The notes beneath the pieces are model-generated. The model saw nothing but the letters and a program-made list of their open reading frames with translations. It did not search any database and had not been told where the DNA came from. From positions 1 to 5,294 of the forward strand of contig JBHHZP010000195.1 of NCBI GenBank assembly GCA_046758085.1: a DNA stretch of 5,294 nt, written 5' to 3'. Positions 1-5,127 of this stretch are shown piece by piece. Numbering within the stretch: the first letter of the stretch is position 1; each line of letters starts with the position of its first letter. Source of the DNA: VRUB01 sp046758085 (GTDB lineage Bacteria; Pseudomonadota; Gammaproteobacteria; Acidiferrobacterales; SPGG2). A program made the translations under genes and the position numbers.

Positions 1-52
1 ATCGTTAGCATAACCGCAGACGTACATAAACCAAAGCGCCGCGCGCGCATAC

Positions 53-81
53 TAGGCAATTCGCAGCGGCGTTGTTATCAT
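53..81 (+). promoter_or_regulatory. Possible sigma70-type promoter for the small membrane protein gene
   Basis: TAGGCA (53-58; 4 of 6 to TTGACA) is followed after 17 bases by TATCAT (76-81; 5 of 6 to TATAAT). Transcription would begin near 88, leaving about 22 bases before the ATG at 111. The match is modest and rests on consensus alone, so this is a weak call. If right, it excludes the longer TTG start at 72, which would lie upstream of the transcript. Confidence 0.27.
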
Positions 82-110
82 CGCGGGACCTATCTTCCGC
101 GATCACCCAT

Positions 111-347
111 ATGGCAGCAAAACTCAAGACATTCCTGTTCGGCATGATTCTTGGCTCAATAATTGCCTTTCCGCTGGGCATTAACTTCGGTAGAGATGAG
201 CCACTGTGGAGCAACCCGTTTGCGCAACGCGATGTCAGGGATAAGGTCCTGGACAGCATGAAGGAAGGGACCGAGCGCGCAATCGAGGGCGCCAAGGAAA
301 AAATCCACGAGGCAACCAAACCAGCGCGTGGCGCGCTGAAGCAATAG
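111..347 (+). CDS. Small predicted membrane protein of unknown function (78 aa)
   Basis: I do not recognise this protein. From the ATG at 111 it would have 78 residues: a short basic N-terminus (MAAKLK), one hydrophobic segment at about residues 7-27 rich in Gly, Ile, Leu and Phe, then a hydrophilic tail of alternating charged residues and alanines (roughly 44-72) likely to form an amphipathic helix. This suggests a single-pass inner-membrane protein with its charged tail on one face. The reading frame extends upstream to a TTG at 72, but the ATG places the hydrophobic stretch at the usual distance from the N-terminus. No good Shine-Dalgarno sequence precedes either start, which lowers confidence. 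It converges on leuA and ends 40 bases before the shared inverted repeat. Stable protein-like composition and a matching terminator favour a real gene; it could still be chance. Confidence 0.5.
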   Translation: MAAKLKTFLFGMILGSIIAFPLGINFGRDEPLWSNPFAQRDVRDKVLDSMKEGTERAIEGAKEKIHEATKPARGALKQ

Positions 348-386
348 CGACGGCAAGCAGCTGCCAGCGGGCATCACGCACTGGCC

Positions 387-425
387 AGACAAACAAGGGC
401 GCACGCAGTGCGCCCTTGTTTGTCT
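387..425. terminator. Bidirectional intrinsic terminator between the small gene and leuA
   Basis: A perfect 18-bp inverted repeat has arms at 387-404 and 408-425 and a 3-base loop (405-407). The core is GC-rich (AAGGGCGCAC / GTGCGCCCTT) and the outer part is A/T-rich, so each strand has an A-rich upstream flank and a T-rich downstream arm (TTGTTTGTCT). It suits termination of leuA on the minus strand and of the small gene on the plus strand. The leuA stop codon (426-424) overlaps the outer arm by two bases. The T-rich stretch is inside the stem rather than after it, so it is not a textbook U-tract. Confidence 0.8.
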
Positions 426-1971
426 AAATCGGCTGACCTGACTGCGGGTGGGTCCGCGCCACCGGTGCCACGAGCTTGTTCAGCGCATTGATGTAGGCCT
501 TCGCTGATGCAATCACGATGTCCGTGTCAGCCCCGTGGCCATTGACAATACGCCCCGCCTTTTGCAAACGCACGGTCACCTCACCCTGCGAGTCCGTGCC
601 ACTGGTAATATTGCTAACCGAGTACAGTTGCAGCTGGCTCTCGCTCTGGATCACGCTGTCGATGGCCTTGTAGGCCGCATCCACCGGGCCGCTGCCGGGC
701 GCGCGCGCCTGCTTCTCCTCACCGTTCACCGTAAGTGCTACTGAGGCGACGGGGGTTTCACCTGTTTGCGAGCACACCTTCAGTGACACCAGGCGCACAT
801 GCTCATTGGCATGCTCCAAGCCTTCCTCCGTCACCAGGGCCTGCAGGTCCTCGTCGAAGATCTCGTGCTTTTTGTCGGCCAGTTCCTTGAACCGCGCGAA
901 GGACGAGTTCAGTTGCTCCTCGGTCTTGAACTCGATACCCAGATCCGCCAACCGGGCGCGAAACGCGTTGCGCCCGGAGTGCTTGCCAAGCACCATGCGA
1001 TTGGCGGCCCAACCGACATCTTCGGCACGCATGATCTCGTAAGTCTCCCGGCTCTTGATAACGCCGTCCTGATGGATACCGGCCTCATGCGCAAAGGCAT
1101 TGGCCCCCACGATGGCCTTATTGGGTTGCACCGGGAAACCGGTGATGTTCGACACCAACCGACTGGCGGGTACGATCTGGGTCGTGTCTATACGCGTGTC
1201 ACACGAGAACATATCCTGGCGTGTGCGCACCGCCATGACGATCTCTTCCAACGACGCATTGCCAGCGCGTTCGCCCAGACCATTGATCGTGCACTCGACC
1301 TGGCGCGCACCTTTCATCACCGCCGCCAGCGAGTTGGCGACGGCCAATCCCAGGTCGTTGTGGCAATGTATCGAAAACACGGCTTTATCCGAGTTCGGTA
1401 CCCGCTCCATCAACTCGGCAATCAGCGCACCGAACTGATCGGGCAGATTGTAGCCGACGGTATCCGGTATATTGACCGTGCGGGCACCGGCGTTGATAAC
1501 CGCCTCGATTACGCGGCACAAAAAATCCGTCTCCGAGCGTCCCGCGTCTTCCGGCGAGAACTCGACGTCGTCGGCAAAGCGAAGCGCCTGCTTCACCGAC
1601 GCCACAGCCCGCTCGACGACCTCATCGGGTCGCATACGTAGCTTCTCGCGCATGTGAATCGGCGAGGTGGCGATAAAGGTGTGGATGCGCCCGGATCGGG
1701 TCGGCTTGATCGCCGCGCCGGCACGCTCGATGTCGCCGTCCACCGCTCGCGCCAGCGCACAGACGGTACTGTCGCTTACCGCCTCACAGACCGCCTTGAC
1801 GGCCTCAAAGTCACCAGGGCTCGCCGCCGGGAACCCGGCCTCGATCACGTCGACGCACATCTTGTCCAATACCTTGGCGATGCGCACCTTTTCGTCACGA
1901 TTCATGGAAGCGCCCGGGCTTTGTTCGCCATCGCGCAACGTCGTATCGAAAATAATCAAATGTTCGCTCAT
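424..1971 (-). CDS. leuA: 2-isopropylmalate synthase
   Basis: LeuA condenses acetyl-CoA with 2-ketoisovalerate to form 2-isopropylmalate, the committed step of leucine synthesis, in the cytoplasm. The 515-residue length fits the bacterial LeuA form of about 510-520 residues. The N-terminal DRE-TIM barrel shows DTTLRDGEQSPG (residues 9-20, catalytic Arg13, metal ligand Asp14), HCHNDLGLAVAN (202-213, metal ligands His202 and His204) and GLGERAGNAS (231-240, metal ligand Asn238). NAFAHEAGIHQDG (291-303) and LGKHSG (328-333) lie in the following subdomains. The last 120 or so residues form the C-terminal leucine-binding allosteric domain, so feedback inhibition is expected. The ATG at 1971 is preceded by a strong GGAGGGGA Shine-Dalgarno. 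A 281-base leader with its own promoter separates it from pssA. Citramalate synthase and homocitrate synthase are related, but the motifs and IlvC neighbour favour LeuA. Confidence 0.97.
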   Translation of the reverse strand: MSEHLIIFDTTLRDGEQSPGASMNRDEKVRIAKVLDKMCVDVIEAGFPAASPGDFEAVKAVCEAVSDSTVCALARAVDGDIERAGAAIKPTRSGRIHTFIATSPIHMREKLRMRPDEVVERAVASVKQALRFADDVEFSPEDAGRSETDFLCRVIEAVINAGARTVNIPDTVGYNLPDQFGALIAELMERVPNSDKAVFSIHCHNDLGLAVANSLAAVMKGARQVECTINGLGERAGNASLEEIVMAVRTRQDMFSCDTRIDTTQIVPASRLVSNITGFPVQPNKAIVGANAFAHEAGIHQDGVIKSRETYEIMRAEDVGWAANRMVLGKHSGRNAFRARLADLGIEFKTEEQLNSSFARFKELADKKHEIFDEDLQALVTEEGLEHANEHVRLVSLKVCSQTGETPVASVALTVNGEEKQARAPGSGPVDAAYKAIDSVIQSESQLQLYSVSNITSGTDSQGEVTVRLQKAGRIVNGHGADTDIVIASAKAYINALNKLVAPVARTHPQSGQPI

Positions 1972-1977
1972 TTCATG

Positions 1978-1990
1978 TCCCCTCCGGGGA
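1978..1990 (-). promoter_or_regulatory. leuA ribosome binding site inside a small GC hairpin
   Basis: On the minus strand the sequence TCCCC-GGA-GGGGA forms a perfect 5-bp stem with a 3-base loop. The GGAGGGGA on its 3' side is the leuA Shine-Dalgarno, six bases before the ATG at 1971. The site that fixes the leuA start can therefore be hidden by local pairing. The stem and the SD are visible; a regulatory role is inference. Confidence 0.55.
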
Positions 1991-1993
1991 TGA

Positions 1994-2020
1994 TGGTCCC
2001 ACGGCTAATCACCGTGACCA
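1994..2020 (-). other. Hairpin in the leuA leader RNA
   Basis: The minus strand can fold as TGGT-CACGG (2020-2012) pairing with CCGTG-GG-ACCA (2004-1994), giving 9 base pairs with a 2-base bulge (1999-1998) and a 7-base loop TGATTAG. It lies just before the Shine-Dalgarno hairpin. No T-tract follows, so it is not a convincing intrinsic terminator. It may be one of several alternative structures in the leader. Confidence 0.45.
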
Positions 2021-2069
2021 CTTACACGAAGACATAAATAACCAGATTTTGAGGAATGAGTGATGTATG

Positions 2070-2085
2070 TGCGCCTAGCGGCGCA
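2070..2085 (-). other. Hairpin at the end of the leader peptide coding sequence
   Basis: TGCGCC (2085-2080) pairs perfectly with GGCGCA (2075-2070) around a GCTA loop. Its 5' arm begins in the last leucine codon of the predicted leader peptide, and the peptide stop codon (2077-2075) is in the loop and 3' arm. A ribosome stalled on the leucine codons would cover the 5' arm and free the 3' arm. An alternative weak AT stem (2070-2063 with 2039-2032) starts immediately downstream. The pairing is seen; the switch is inferred. Confidence 0.45.
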
Positions 2086-2197
2086 GCAGTCGCAGCAAAA
2101 GCGGCAAAAGCGGGGCGCTGGGGGCTAACGGCAACCTTCCGCCGCACCCAAGATGAGAGCGGTTGCTCAAAGCAGTCCTAGCGTGTCCAGATTGCAT
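2075..2197 (-). CDS. Predicted leucine-rich leader peptide upstream of leuA (leuL-like, 40 aa)
   Basis: Just downstream of the proposed leuA promoter, an ATG at 2197 opens a 40-codon frame ending in TAG (2077-2075). Its last 11 residues read LLPLLLRLLRR, seven leucines of eleven, encoded at 2110-2084 by CTT TTG CCG CTT TTG CTG CGA CTG CTG; two more (TTG, TTA) occur at 2134 and 2128. A short frame ending in a cluster of codons for the pathway's end product is the hallmark of amino-acid attenuation leaders, as known for leuL of enterobacteria, though the sequence is unlike that peptide. The start is uncertain: the ATG has little Shine-Dalgarno, whereas an in-frame TTG at 2170 has AGGA five bases upstream and would give 31 residues. 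The peptide is unlikely to have a function beyond being translated. The frame is open further upstream through the end of pssA, but that part lies before the promoter. Confidence 0.62.
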   Translation of the reverse strand: MQSGHARTALSNRSHLGCGGRLPLAPSAPLLPLLLRLLRR

Positions 2198-2227
2198 GAC
2201 GTGTGCGATCCATAAGATCAGTGCGAT

Positions 2228-2256
2228 ATAATAATCGCTGGCGCAGGAAAATTCAA
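2228..2256 (-). promoter_or_regulatory. Probable sigma70-type promoter of leuA and its leader
   Basis: On the minus strand TTGAAT (2256-2251; 4 of 6 to TTGACA) is separated by exactly 17 bases from TATTAT (2233-2228; 5 of 6 to TATAAT). Transcription would start near A2222, giving a leader of about 250 bases before leuA and about 25 bases before the leader-peptide ATG. The -35 box overlaps the pssA stop codon, so leuA can be transcribed separately from the genes upstream. Confidence 0.6.
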
Positions 2257-3032
2257 AGCTTCTTTGGATGCTCGGGCTGACGCTCAGGCGTACGTCGTAG
2301 GCCTTTCCAGGCCGCCACCGCCGGCCCTGAAGCCGCGTAAGCCAGGAAAAACATGAACAGCACCTGGGGCGGATCGAGGAATACCAGCACAAAGAGCAAC
2401 GGTACCGCAAGCACGGTCACGAACGGCACCCGGCCCTTGAGGTTCAGGTCCTTGAAGCTGCGGTAGCGGATGTTGCTCACCATGAGCACGCCCGCCAGGA
2501 CGGTCACGAGCAACGCGAGAATACTGATCTCTTTTCCCGGAACGCCATAGCTGTACAGTACCCAGACAAACGCCATGACGACCGCCGCCGCCGCCGGGAT
2601 CGGCAATCCCTGGAAATAACGCTTGTCCTGCGACGCCAGTTGCGTATTGAAACGTGCCAATCGCAGAGCACCACAGGCAGCATAAATGAATGCTGCGAGC
2701 CAGCCGAGCTTGCCCAAGCCCGACAGCGCCCATTCGTACATCACGAGCGCCGGCGCCAGGCCGAACGACACTATATCCACCAGGCTATCGTACTCGGCGC
2801 CGAAGTCACTTTCGGTACGGGTCCAGCGCGCCACCCGGCCATCAAGCGTGTCCATGATCATGGCAATAAACACGGCTAGCGGGGCATACTCGAAGTTGCC
2901 GTTCATCGCCTGCACGATGGCAAAGAACCCGGCGAACAAGCCCCCGGTGGTGAACAGGTTGGGCAGGATATAGATTCCCCTGCGCGGATGCTCGTCCGTC
3001 TTTTCTTTACGTCTTTTCCGAATCGTTCGCAT
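2253..3032 (-). CDS. pssA: CDP-diacylglycerol--serine O-phosphatidyltransferase
   Basis: PssA transfers the phosphatidyl group of CDP-diacylglycerol to L-serine, making phosphatidylserine in the inner membrane. The 259-residue protein has the full CDP-alcohol phosphatidyltransferase signature DG-x2-AR-x8-G-x3-D-x3-D at residues 64-86 (Asp64, Gly65, Ala68, Arg69, Gly78, Asp82, Asp86). It is a polytopic membrane protein with hydrophobic segments near residues 30-62, 89-125, 145-187 and 200-245. A basic N-terminus (RKRRKEK) leads into GIYILPNLFTT, typical of the integral-membrane (type II) PssA rather than the peripheral PssA of E. coli. The start lies 2 bases after the psd stop and has no clear Shine-Dalgarno, so translation is probably coupled to psd. 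Its product is the substrate of the adjacent decarboxylase. The stop codon overlaps the leuA promoter -35 box. Confidence 0.95.
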   Translation of the reverse strand: MRTIRKRRKEKTDEHPRRGIYILPNLFTTGGLFAGFFAIVQAMNGNFEYAPLAVFIAMIMDTLDGRVARWTRTESDFGAEYDSLVDIVSFGLAPALVMYEWALSGLGKLGWLAAFIYAACGALRLARFNTQLASQDKRYFQGLPIPAAAAVVMAFVWVLYSYGVPGKEISILALLVTVLAGVLMVSNIRYRSFKDLNLKGRVPFVTVLAVPLLFVLVFLDPPQVLFMFFLAYAASGPAVAAWKGLRRTPERQPEHPKKL

Positions 3033-3034
3033 GC

Positions 3035-3685
3035 TTAATGAATCAGGAATGCGATGATATCGCTGCCGGCCTTTACCTTATCGCCCAAGACGACCCGGAT
3101 CTGGCTGCTCGGTGGCATATAGACATCCACGCGCGACCCGAACCGGATAAAGCCGTAACGTTGACCCTGCGCGATGCGTTCCCCGGGTTGAACATCACAA
3201 AGTATACGCCGGGCAAGTAGCCCTGCAACCTGAACCACGACGATGTCGTCGCCCTCGTCAGTCTGAATCCATAGGGCGTTACGCTCGTTTTCATCCGAGG
3301 CCTTATCCAGGGAAGCATTGAGGAAACGCCCATGGCGATACCAACGCTCAATGATCTTGCCTTCCGTCGGACTGCGGTTCGAGTGCACATTGAACACATT
3401 CATGAAAATGCTCACACGCTTTGCCGGCCGATCAAGAAAAGGGTCATGCACGTCACCGACGGCGATGACGCGGCCATCCGCCGGGCACACGAGCCCCAGT
3501 GGCGCCGCCGGTATATTGCGGGGGGGATCACGAAAGAATTGCAAGACGAAAACGAAAGCGAGCCAAAACGGCAGTGCCCACATCCAGCCCAGAAAGTAAT
3601 GCACCCCCGCCGCGGCCCCGCCGGTGACGGCCGCGTGTACCCAGCCCTCGCGAGCCAGCAGCGGCACCTTACCCTTGGCCATCAT
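3035..3685 (-). CDS. psd: Phosphatidylserine decarboxylase proenzyme, short PSD-A type
   Basis: Psd removes the carboxyl group of phosphatidylserine to give phosphatidylethanolamine at the inner membrane. At 216 residues it is of the short form rather than the roughly 300-residue E. coli form. A hydrophobic N-terminal anchor spans about residues 18-51. The catalytic residues are recognisable: Asp70 in PADG, His101 in NVHSNRSP and Ser184 in RFGSRVDVY. Self-cleavage between Gly183 and Ser184 should give a large beta chain and a C-terminal alpha chain of about 33 residues carrying the pyruvoyl group. The start is the first of two adjacent ATGs (3685 and 3682); an in-frame TGA at 3700-3698 prevents a longer protein, and the Shine-Dalgarno is weak. 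It is followed after 2 bases by pssA, an obvious co-translated pair. Archaetidylserine decarboxylases share this short form, but the bacterial context favours phosphatidylserine. Confidence 0.95.
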   Translation of the reverse strand: MMAKGKVPLLAREGWVHAAVTGGAAAGVHYFLGWMWALPFWLAFVFVLQFFRDPPRNIPAAPLGLVCPADGRVIAVGDVHDPFLDRPAKRVSIFMNVFNVHSNRSPTEGKIIERWYRHGRFLNASLDKASDENERNALWIQTDEGDDIVVVQVAGLLARRILCDVQPGERIAQGQRYGFIRFGSRVDVYMPPSSQIRVVLGDKVKAGSDIIAFLIH

Positions 3686-3718
3686 TCTGCGACAGGCTCA
3701 AGTTAGTTCGTATTGCAA

Positions 3719-3798
3719 CCGATTGCGGCAACACCCGAATCTACCGCGGACAGCACAGTGCTGCGTACGCGCCGGTAGCCGGTGCTTCTTCCGGGTAC
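3719..3798 (-). other. Element resembling the 16S rRNA helix-18 (530-loop) region
   Basis: Within the ilvC-psd spacer, the minus strand holds blocks in the same order as 16S rRNA around E. coli positions 485-560: GTACCCG (3798-3792), GAAGAAGCACCGGCTA (3791-3776, a 16-base identity to the sequence I know for 16S), CCGCGGTA (3749-3742), GGGTG (3736-3732) and AATCGG (3724-3719). Between the second and third blocks the sequence differs and is about 11 bases longer. The equivalent pairing is retained: AGCACC (3786-3781) with GGTGTT (3735-3730), and CTACCG (3778-3773) with CGGTAG (3746-3741), enclosing a CAGCAC-T-GTGCTG palindrome (3763-3751). It could be a decayed rRNA fragment, a structured RNA with a similar fold, or coincidence. 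The comparison is from memory, not from an alignment program. Confidence 0.4.
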
Positions 3799-3835
3799 TG
3801 CCGCAGCCTATGGACATGCTTGGCAGTCCTACCCG
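3792..3835 (-). other. Bulged hairpin in the ilvC-psd spacer
   Basis: CGGGT (3835-3831), a 3-base bulge AGG, and ACTGCC (3827-3822) pair with GGCAGT (3802-3797) and ACCCG (3796-3792), making 11 pairs around a 19-base loop. It directly precedes the 16S-like block and shares its first bases. No T-tract follows, so it does not look like an ilvC terminator. The remainder of the 3686-3941 spacer holds no gene and no convincing promoter. Confidence 0.45.
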
Positions 3836-3941
3836 CGGGCAACCGATATCGATACGCAATTCTGCAAATCAACTTAACCGATGCCGGGGCTTGGGTTGAG
3901 AGAACACCTGCGCCTATGTGATCAGCATCTAAATAGTTATT

Positions 3942-4958
3942 TTAGTTCTTTTCTTTATCCACGAGCTTATTGGCCTTGATCCAAGGCATCATCTCGCGCA
4001 AGCGCGCACCGACCTCCTCGATCGAATGCTCACTGGCCTTGGCGCGCAATTCCTGAAAACGCTTTCCACCCGTTTCGTTTTCCTTCATCCACTCGCGCGC
4101 AAATTCGCCGGACTGGATTTGCTCCAGGATCTTTCTCATCTCCGCCCGTGTCTGCTCGTTGATTACCCGCGGGCCCCGTGTCAGATCACCATACTCAGCG
4201 GTGTTGGACACTGAGTACCGCATGTTCTGTATCCCGCCTTCGTACATGAGGTCAACGATGAGCTTCAGCTCGTGCAGACATTCAAAGTAGGCCATTTCCG
4301 GCGCGTAACCGGCCTCCGTCAGGGTTTCGTAGCCCGCCTGCGCCAGCGATGCAAGACCACCGCAGAGCACGGTCTGCTCGCCGAACAGGTCGGTCTCGGT
4401 TTCCTCACGGAAGGTAGTCTCTATGATCCCCGCGCGCCCGGCGCCGATGGCGGCGGCGTAAGAGATCGCAAGTGCCCGCGTCTTGCCCGAGGCATCCTGG
4501 CCCACCGCAACCAGCGACGGGATTCCGCCCCCCTCGGTGTAGGTCGAACGCAGCAGATGGCCCGGACCCTTGGGTGCCACCATAAAGACATCCAGATCTG
4601 CGCGCGGCTCGATGAATCCATAGTGGATATTGAAGCCGTGTGCAAACGCCAGCGCGGCGCCATGTTTGAGGTTCGGCTCTACGTGTTCCTTGTAGAGCGC
4701 TGCCTGTTTCTCGTCCGGCGCCAACATCATAGTGACATCGGCGTCGCGAACGGCGTCGCCAACAGTCATTACGGGCAACCCGGCCTTCTCTGCCTTGGGC
4801 CACGAGGCCGAGCCCTCGCGCAAACCGACGGCCACGTCAATGTGACTGTCCCGCAGATTCAGAGCATGGGCGTGACCCTGTGAGCCGTAACCGACGATGG
4901 CTACCTTCTTGTCCTGAATAACGGAAATATCAGCGTCTCTGTCATAATAGACTTTCAT
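3942..4958 (-). CDS. ilvC: Ketol-acid reductoisomerase (NADP+), class I
   Basis: IlvC isomerises and reduces 2-acetolactate or 2-aceto-2-hydroxybutyrate to the dihydroxy acids of valine and isoleucine synthesis, using NADPH and Mg2+ in the cytoplasm. At 338 residues it is the short class I enzyme. The Rossmann motif is VGYGSQGHAHALNL (22-35); the cofactor loop has Arg47, Ser50 and Ser52 (GLREGSASW), typical of NADPH preference. Catalytic His107 is in AHGFN and Lys130 in PKGPGH. Metal ligands Asp190, Glu194 (DLFGE), Glu226 and Glu230 (FECLHE), and substrate-binding Ser251, sit at the same numbers as in the Pseudomonas aeruginosa enzyme. The ATG at 4958 starts the family N-terminus (MKVYYD) and follows AGAGGGTGGGA. 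An upstream GTG at 5051 would add 31 unrelated residues and is rejected. No strong terminator follows; read-through into psd is plausible across 256 bases. Confidence 0.98.
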   Translation of the reverse strand: MKVYYDRDADISVIQDKKVAIVGYGSQGHAHALNLRDSHIDVAVGLREGSASWPKAEKAGLPVMTVGDAVRDADVTMMLAPDEKQAALYKEHVEPNLKHGAALAFAHGFNIHYGFIEPRADLDVFMVAPKGPGHLLRSTYTEGGGIPSLVAVGQDASGKTRALAISYAAAIGAGRAGIIETTFREETETDLFGEQTVLCGGLASLAQAGYETLTEAGYAPEMAYFECLHELKLIVDLMYEGGIQNMRYSVSNTAEYGDLTRGPRVINEQTRAEMRKILEQIQSGEFAREWMKENETGGKRFQELRAKASEHSIEEVGARLREMMPWIKANKLVDKEKN

Positions 4959-5012
4959 GTTCCCACCCTCTGCGGCCATGCGTTGCCGCTCAGTTCGTCG
5001 TTCAGTGATTGG

Positions 5013-5064
5013 TGGCCGGTCATTTGTTTGCACTAACCACTTGCGTGGCACCGGACACCGGCCA
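5013..5064 (-). other. Branched hairpin in the ilvC leader
   Basis: TGGCCGGT (5064-5057) pairs perfectly with ACCGGCCA (5020-5013). Inside its 36-base loop, CCAC-GCAA-GTGG (5048-5037) forms a second hairpin closed by a GNRA-type tetraloop. The element ends 54 bases before the ilvC start. If transcribed, it would be a stable part of the ilvC 5' untranslated region. Function is unknown, and no ilvC promoter was identified with confidence. Confidence 0.45.
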
Positions 5065-5072
5065 GGAGTTAT

Positions 5073-5127
5073 TCCTTACTGCGTACCCATGACGGGTGTC
5101 AGCCAAAGCGATGCGAAGCAGTAAGAA
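5073..5127. repeat. Inverted repeat upstream of ilvC
   Basis: CTTACTGC (5125-5118 on the minus strand) and GCAGTAAG (5082-5075) are exact complements 35 bases apart. One wobble and one further pair extend the stem to 10 pairs (5127-5073). The repeat is symmetrical, so either strand could fold. It may be an RNA stem in the ilvC leader or the edge of a repeated element. Confidence 0.4.

Noticed and set aside
799..1641. Plus-strand open frame of 280 codons opposite leuA
   Set aside because: It lies wholly within leuA on the other strand. leuA has every family motif, and the opposing protein has arginine/histidine-rich composition typical of the reverse complement of a GC-rich gene.
2178..2213. 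Eleven-codon frame MDRTRHAIWTR at the start of the leuA leader
   Set aside because: It has no leucine codons and no room for a Shine-Dalgarno after the predicted transcript start. The overlapping leucine-rich frame explains the region better.
2284..2733. Minus-strand 149-codon frame inside pssA
   Set aside because: It is a shifted frame of pssA, which carries the complete CDP-alcohol phosphatidyltransferase signature in its own frame.
3624..3899. Plus-strand 91-codon frame across the psd start and the spacer
   Set aside because: No Shine-Dalgarno, cysteine- and arginine-rich composition, overlap with psd on the other strand, and coincidence with the structured 16S-like element argue against coding.
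3942..3960. CTAAA...TTTAG repeat at the ilvC stop as a terminator
   Set aside because: The stem is only 5 A/T-rich pairs and lacks a T-tract, so it should not stop transcription.
4272..4883. Plus-strand open frame of 203 codons opposite ilvC
   Set aside because: It mirrors ilvC, whose identity is certain; no independent start signal or recognisable domain.
4959..5051. N-terminal extension of IlvC from a GTG at 5051
   Set aside because: The 31 extra residues do not fit the class I enzyme, whose N-terminus MKVYYD begins at 4958 after a good Shine-Dalgarno. The extension also overlaps the leader hairpin.
5074..5102. CTGACA (5102-5097, minus strand) as an ilvC -35 box
   Set aside because: It matches TTGACA in 5 of 6 bases, but at 16-18 bases downstream there is no acceptable -10 box (GTAAGG).
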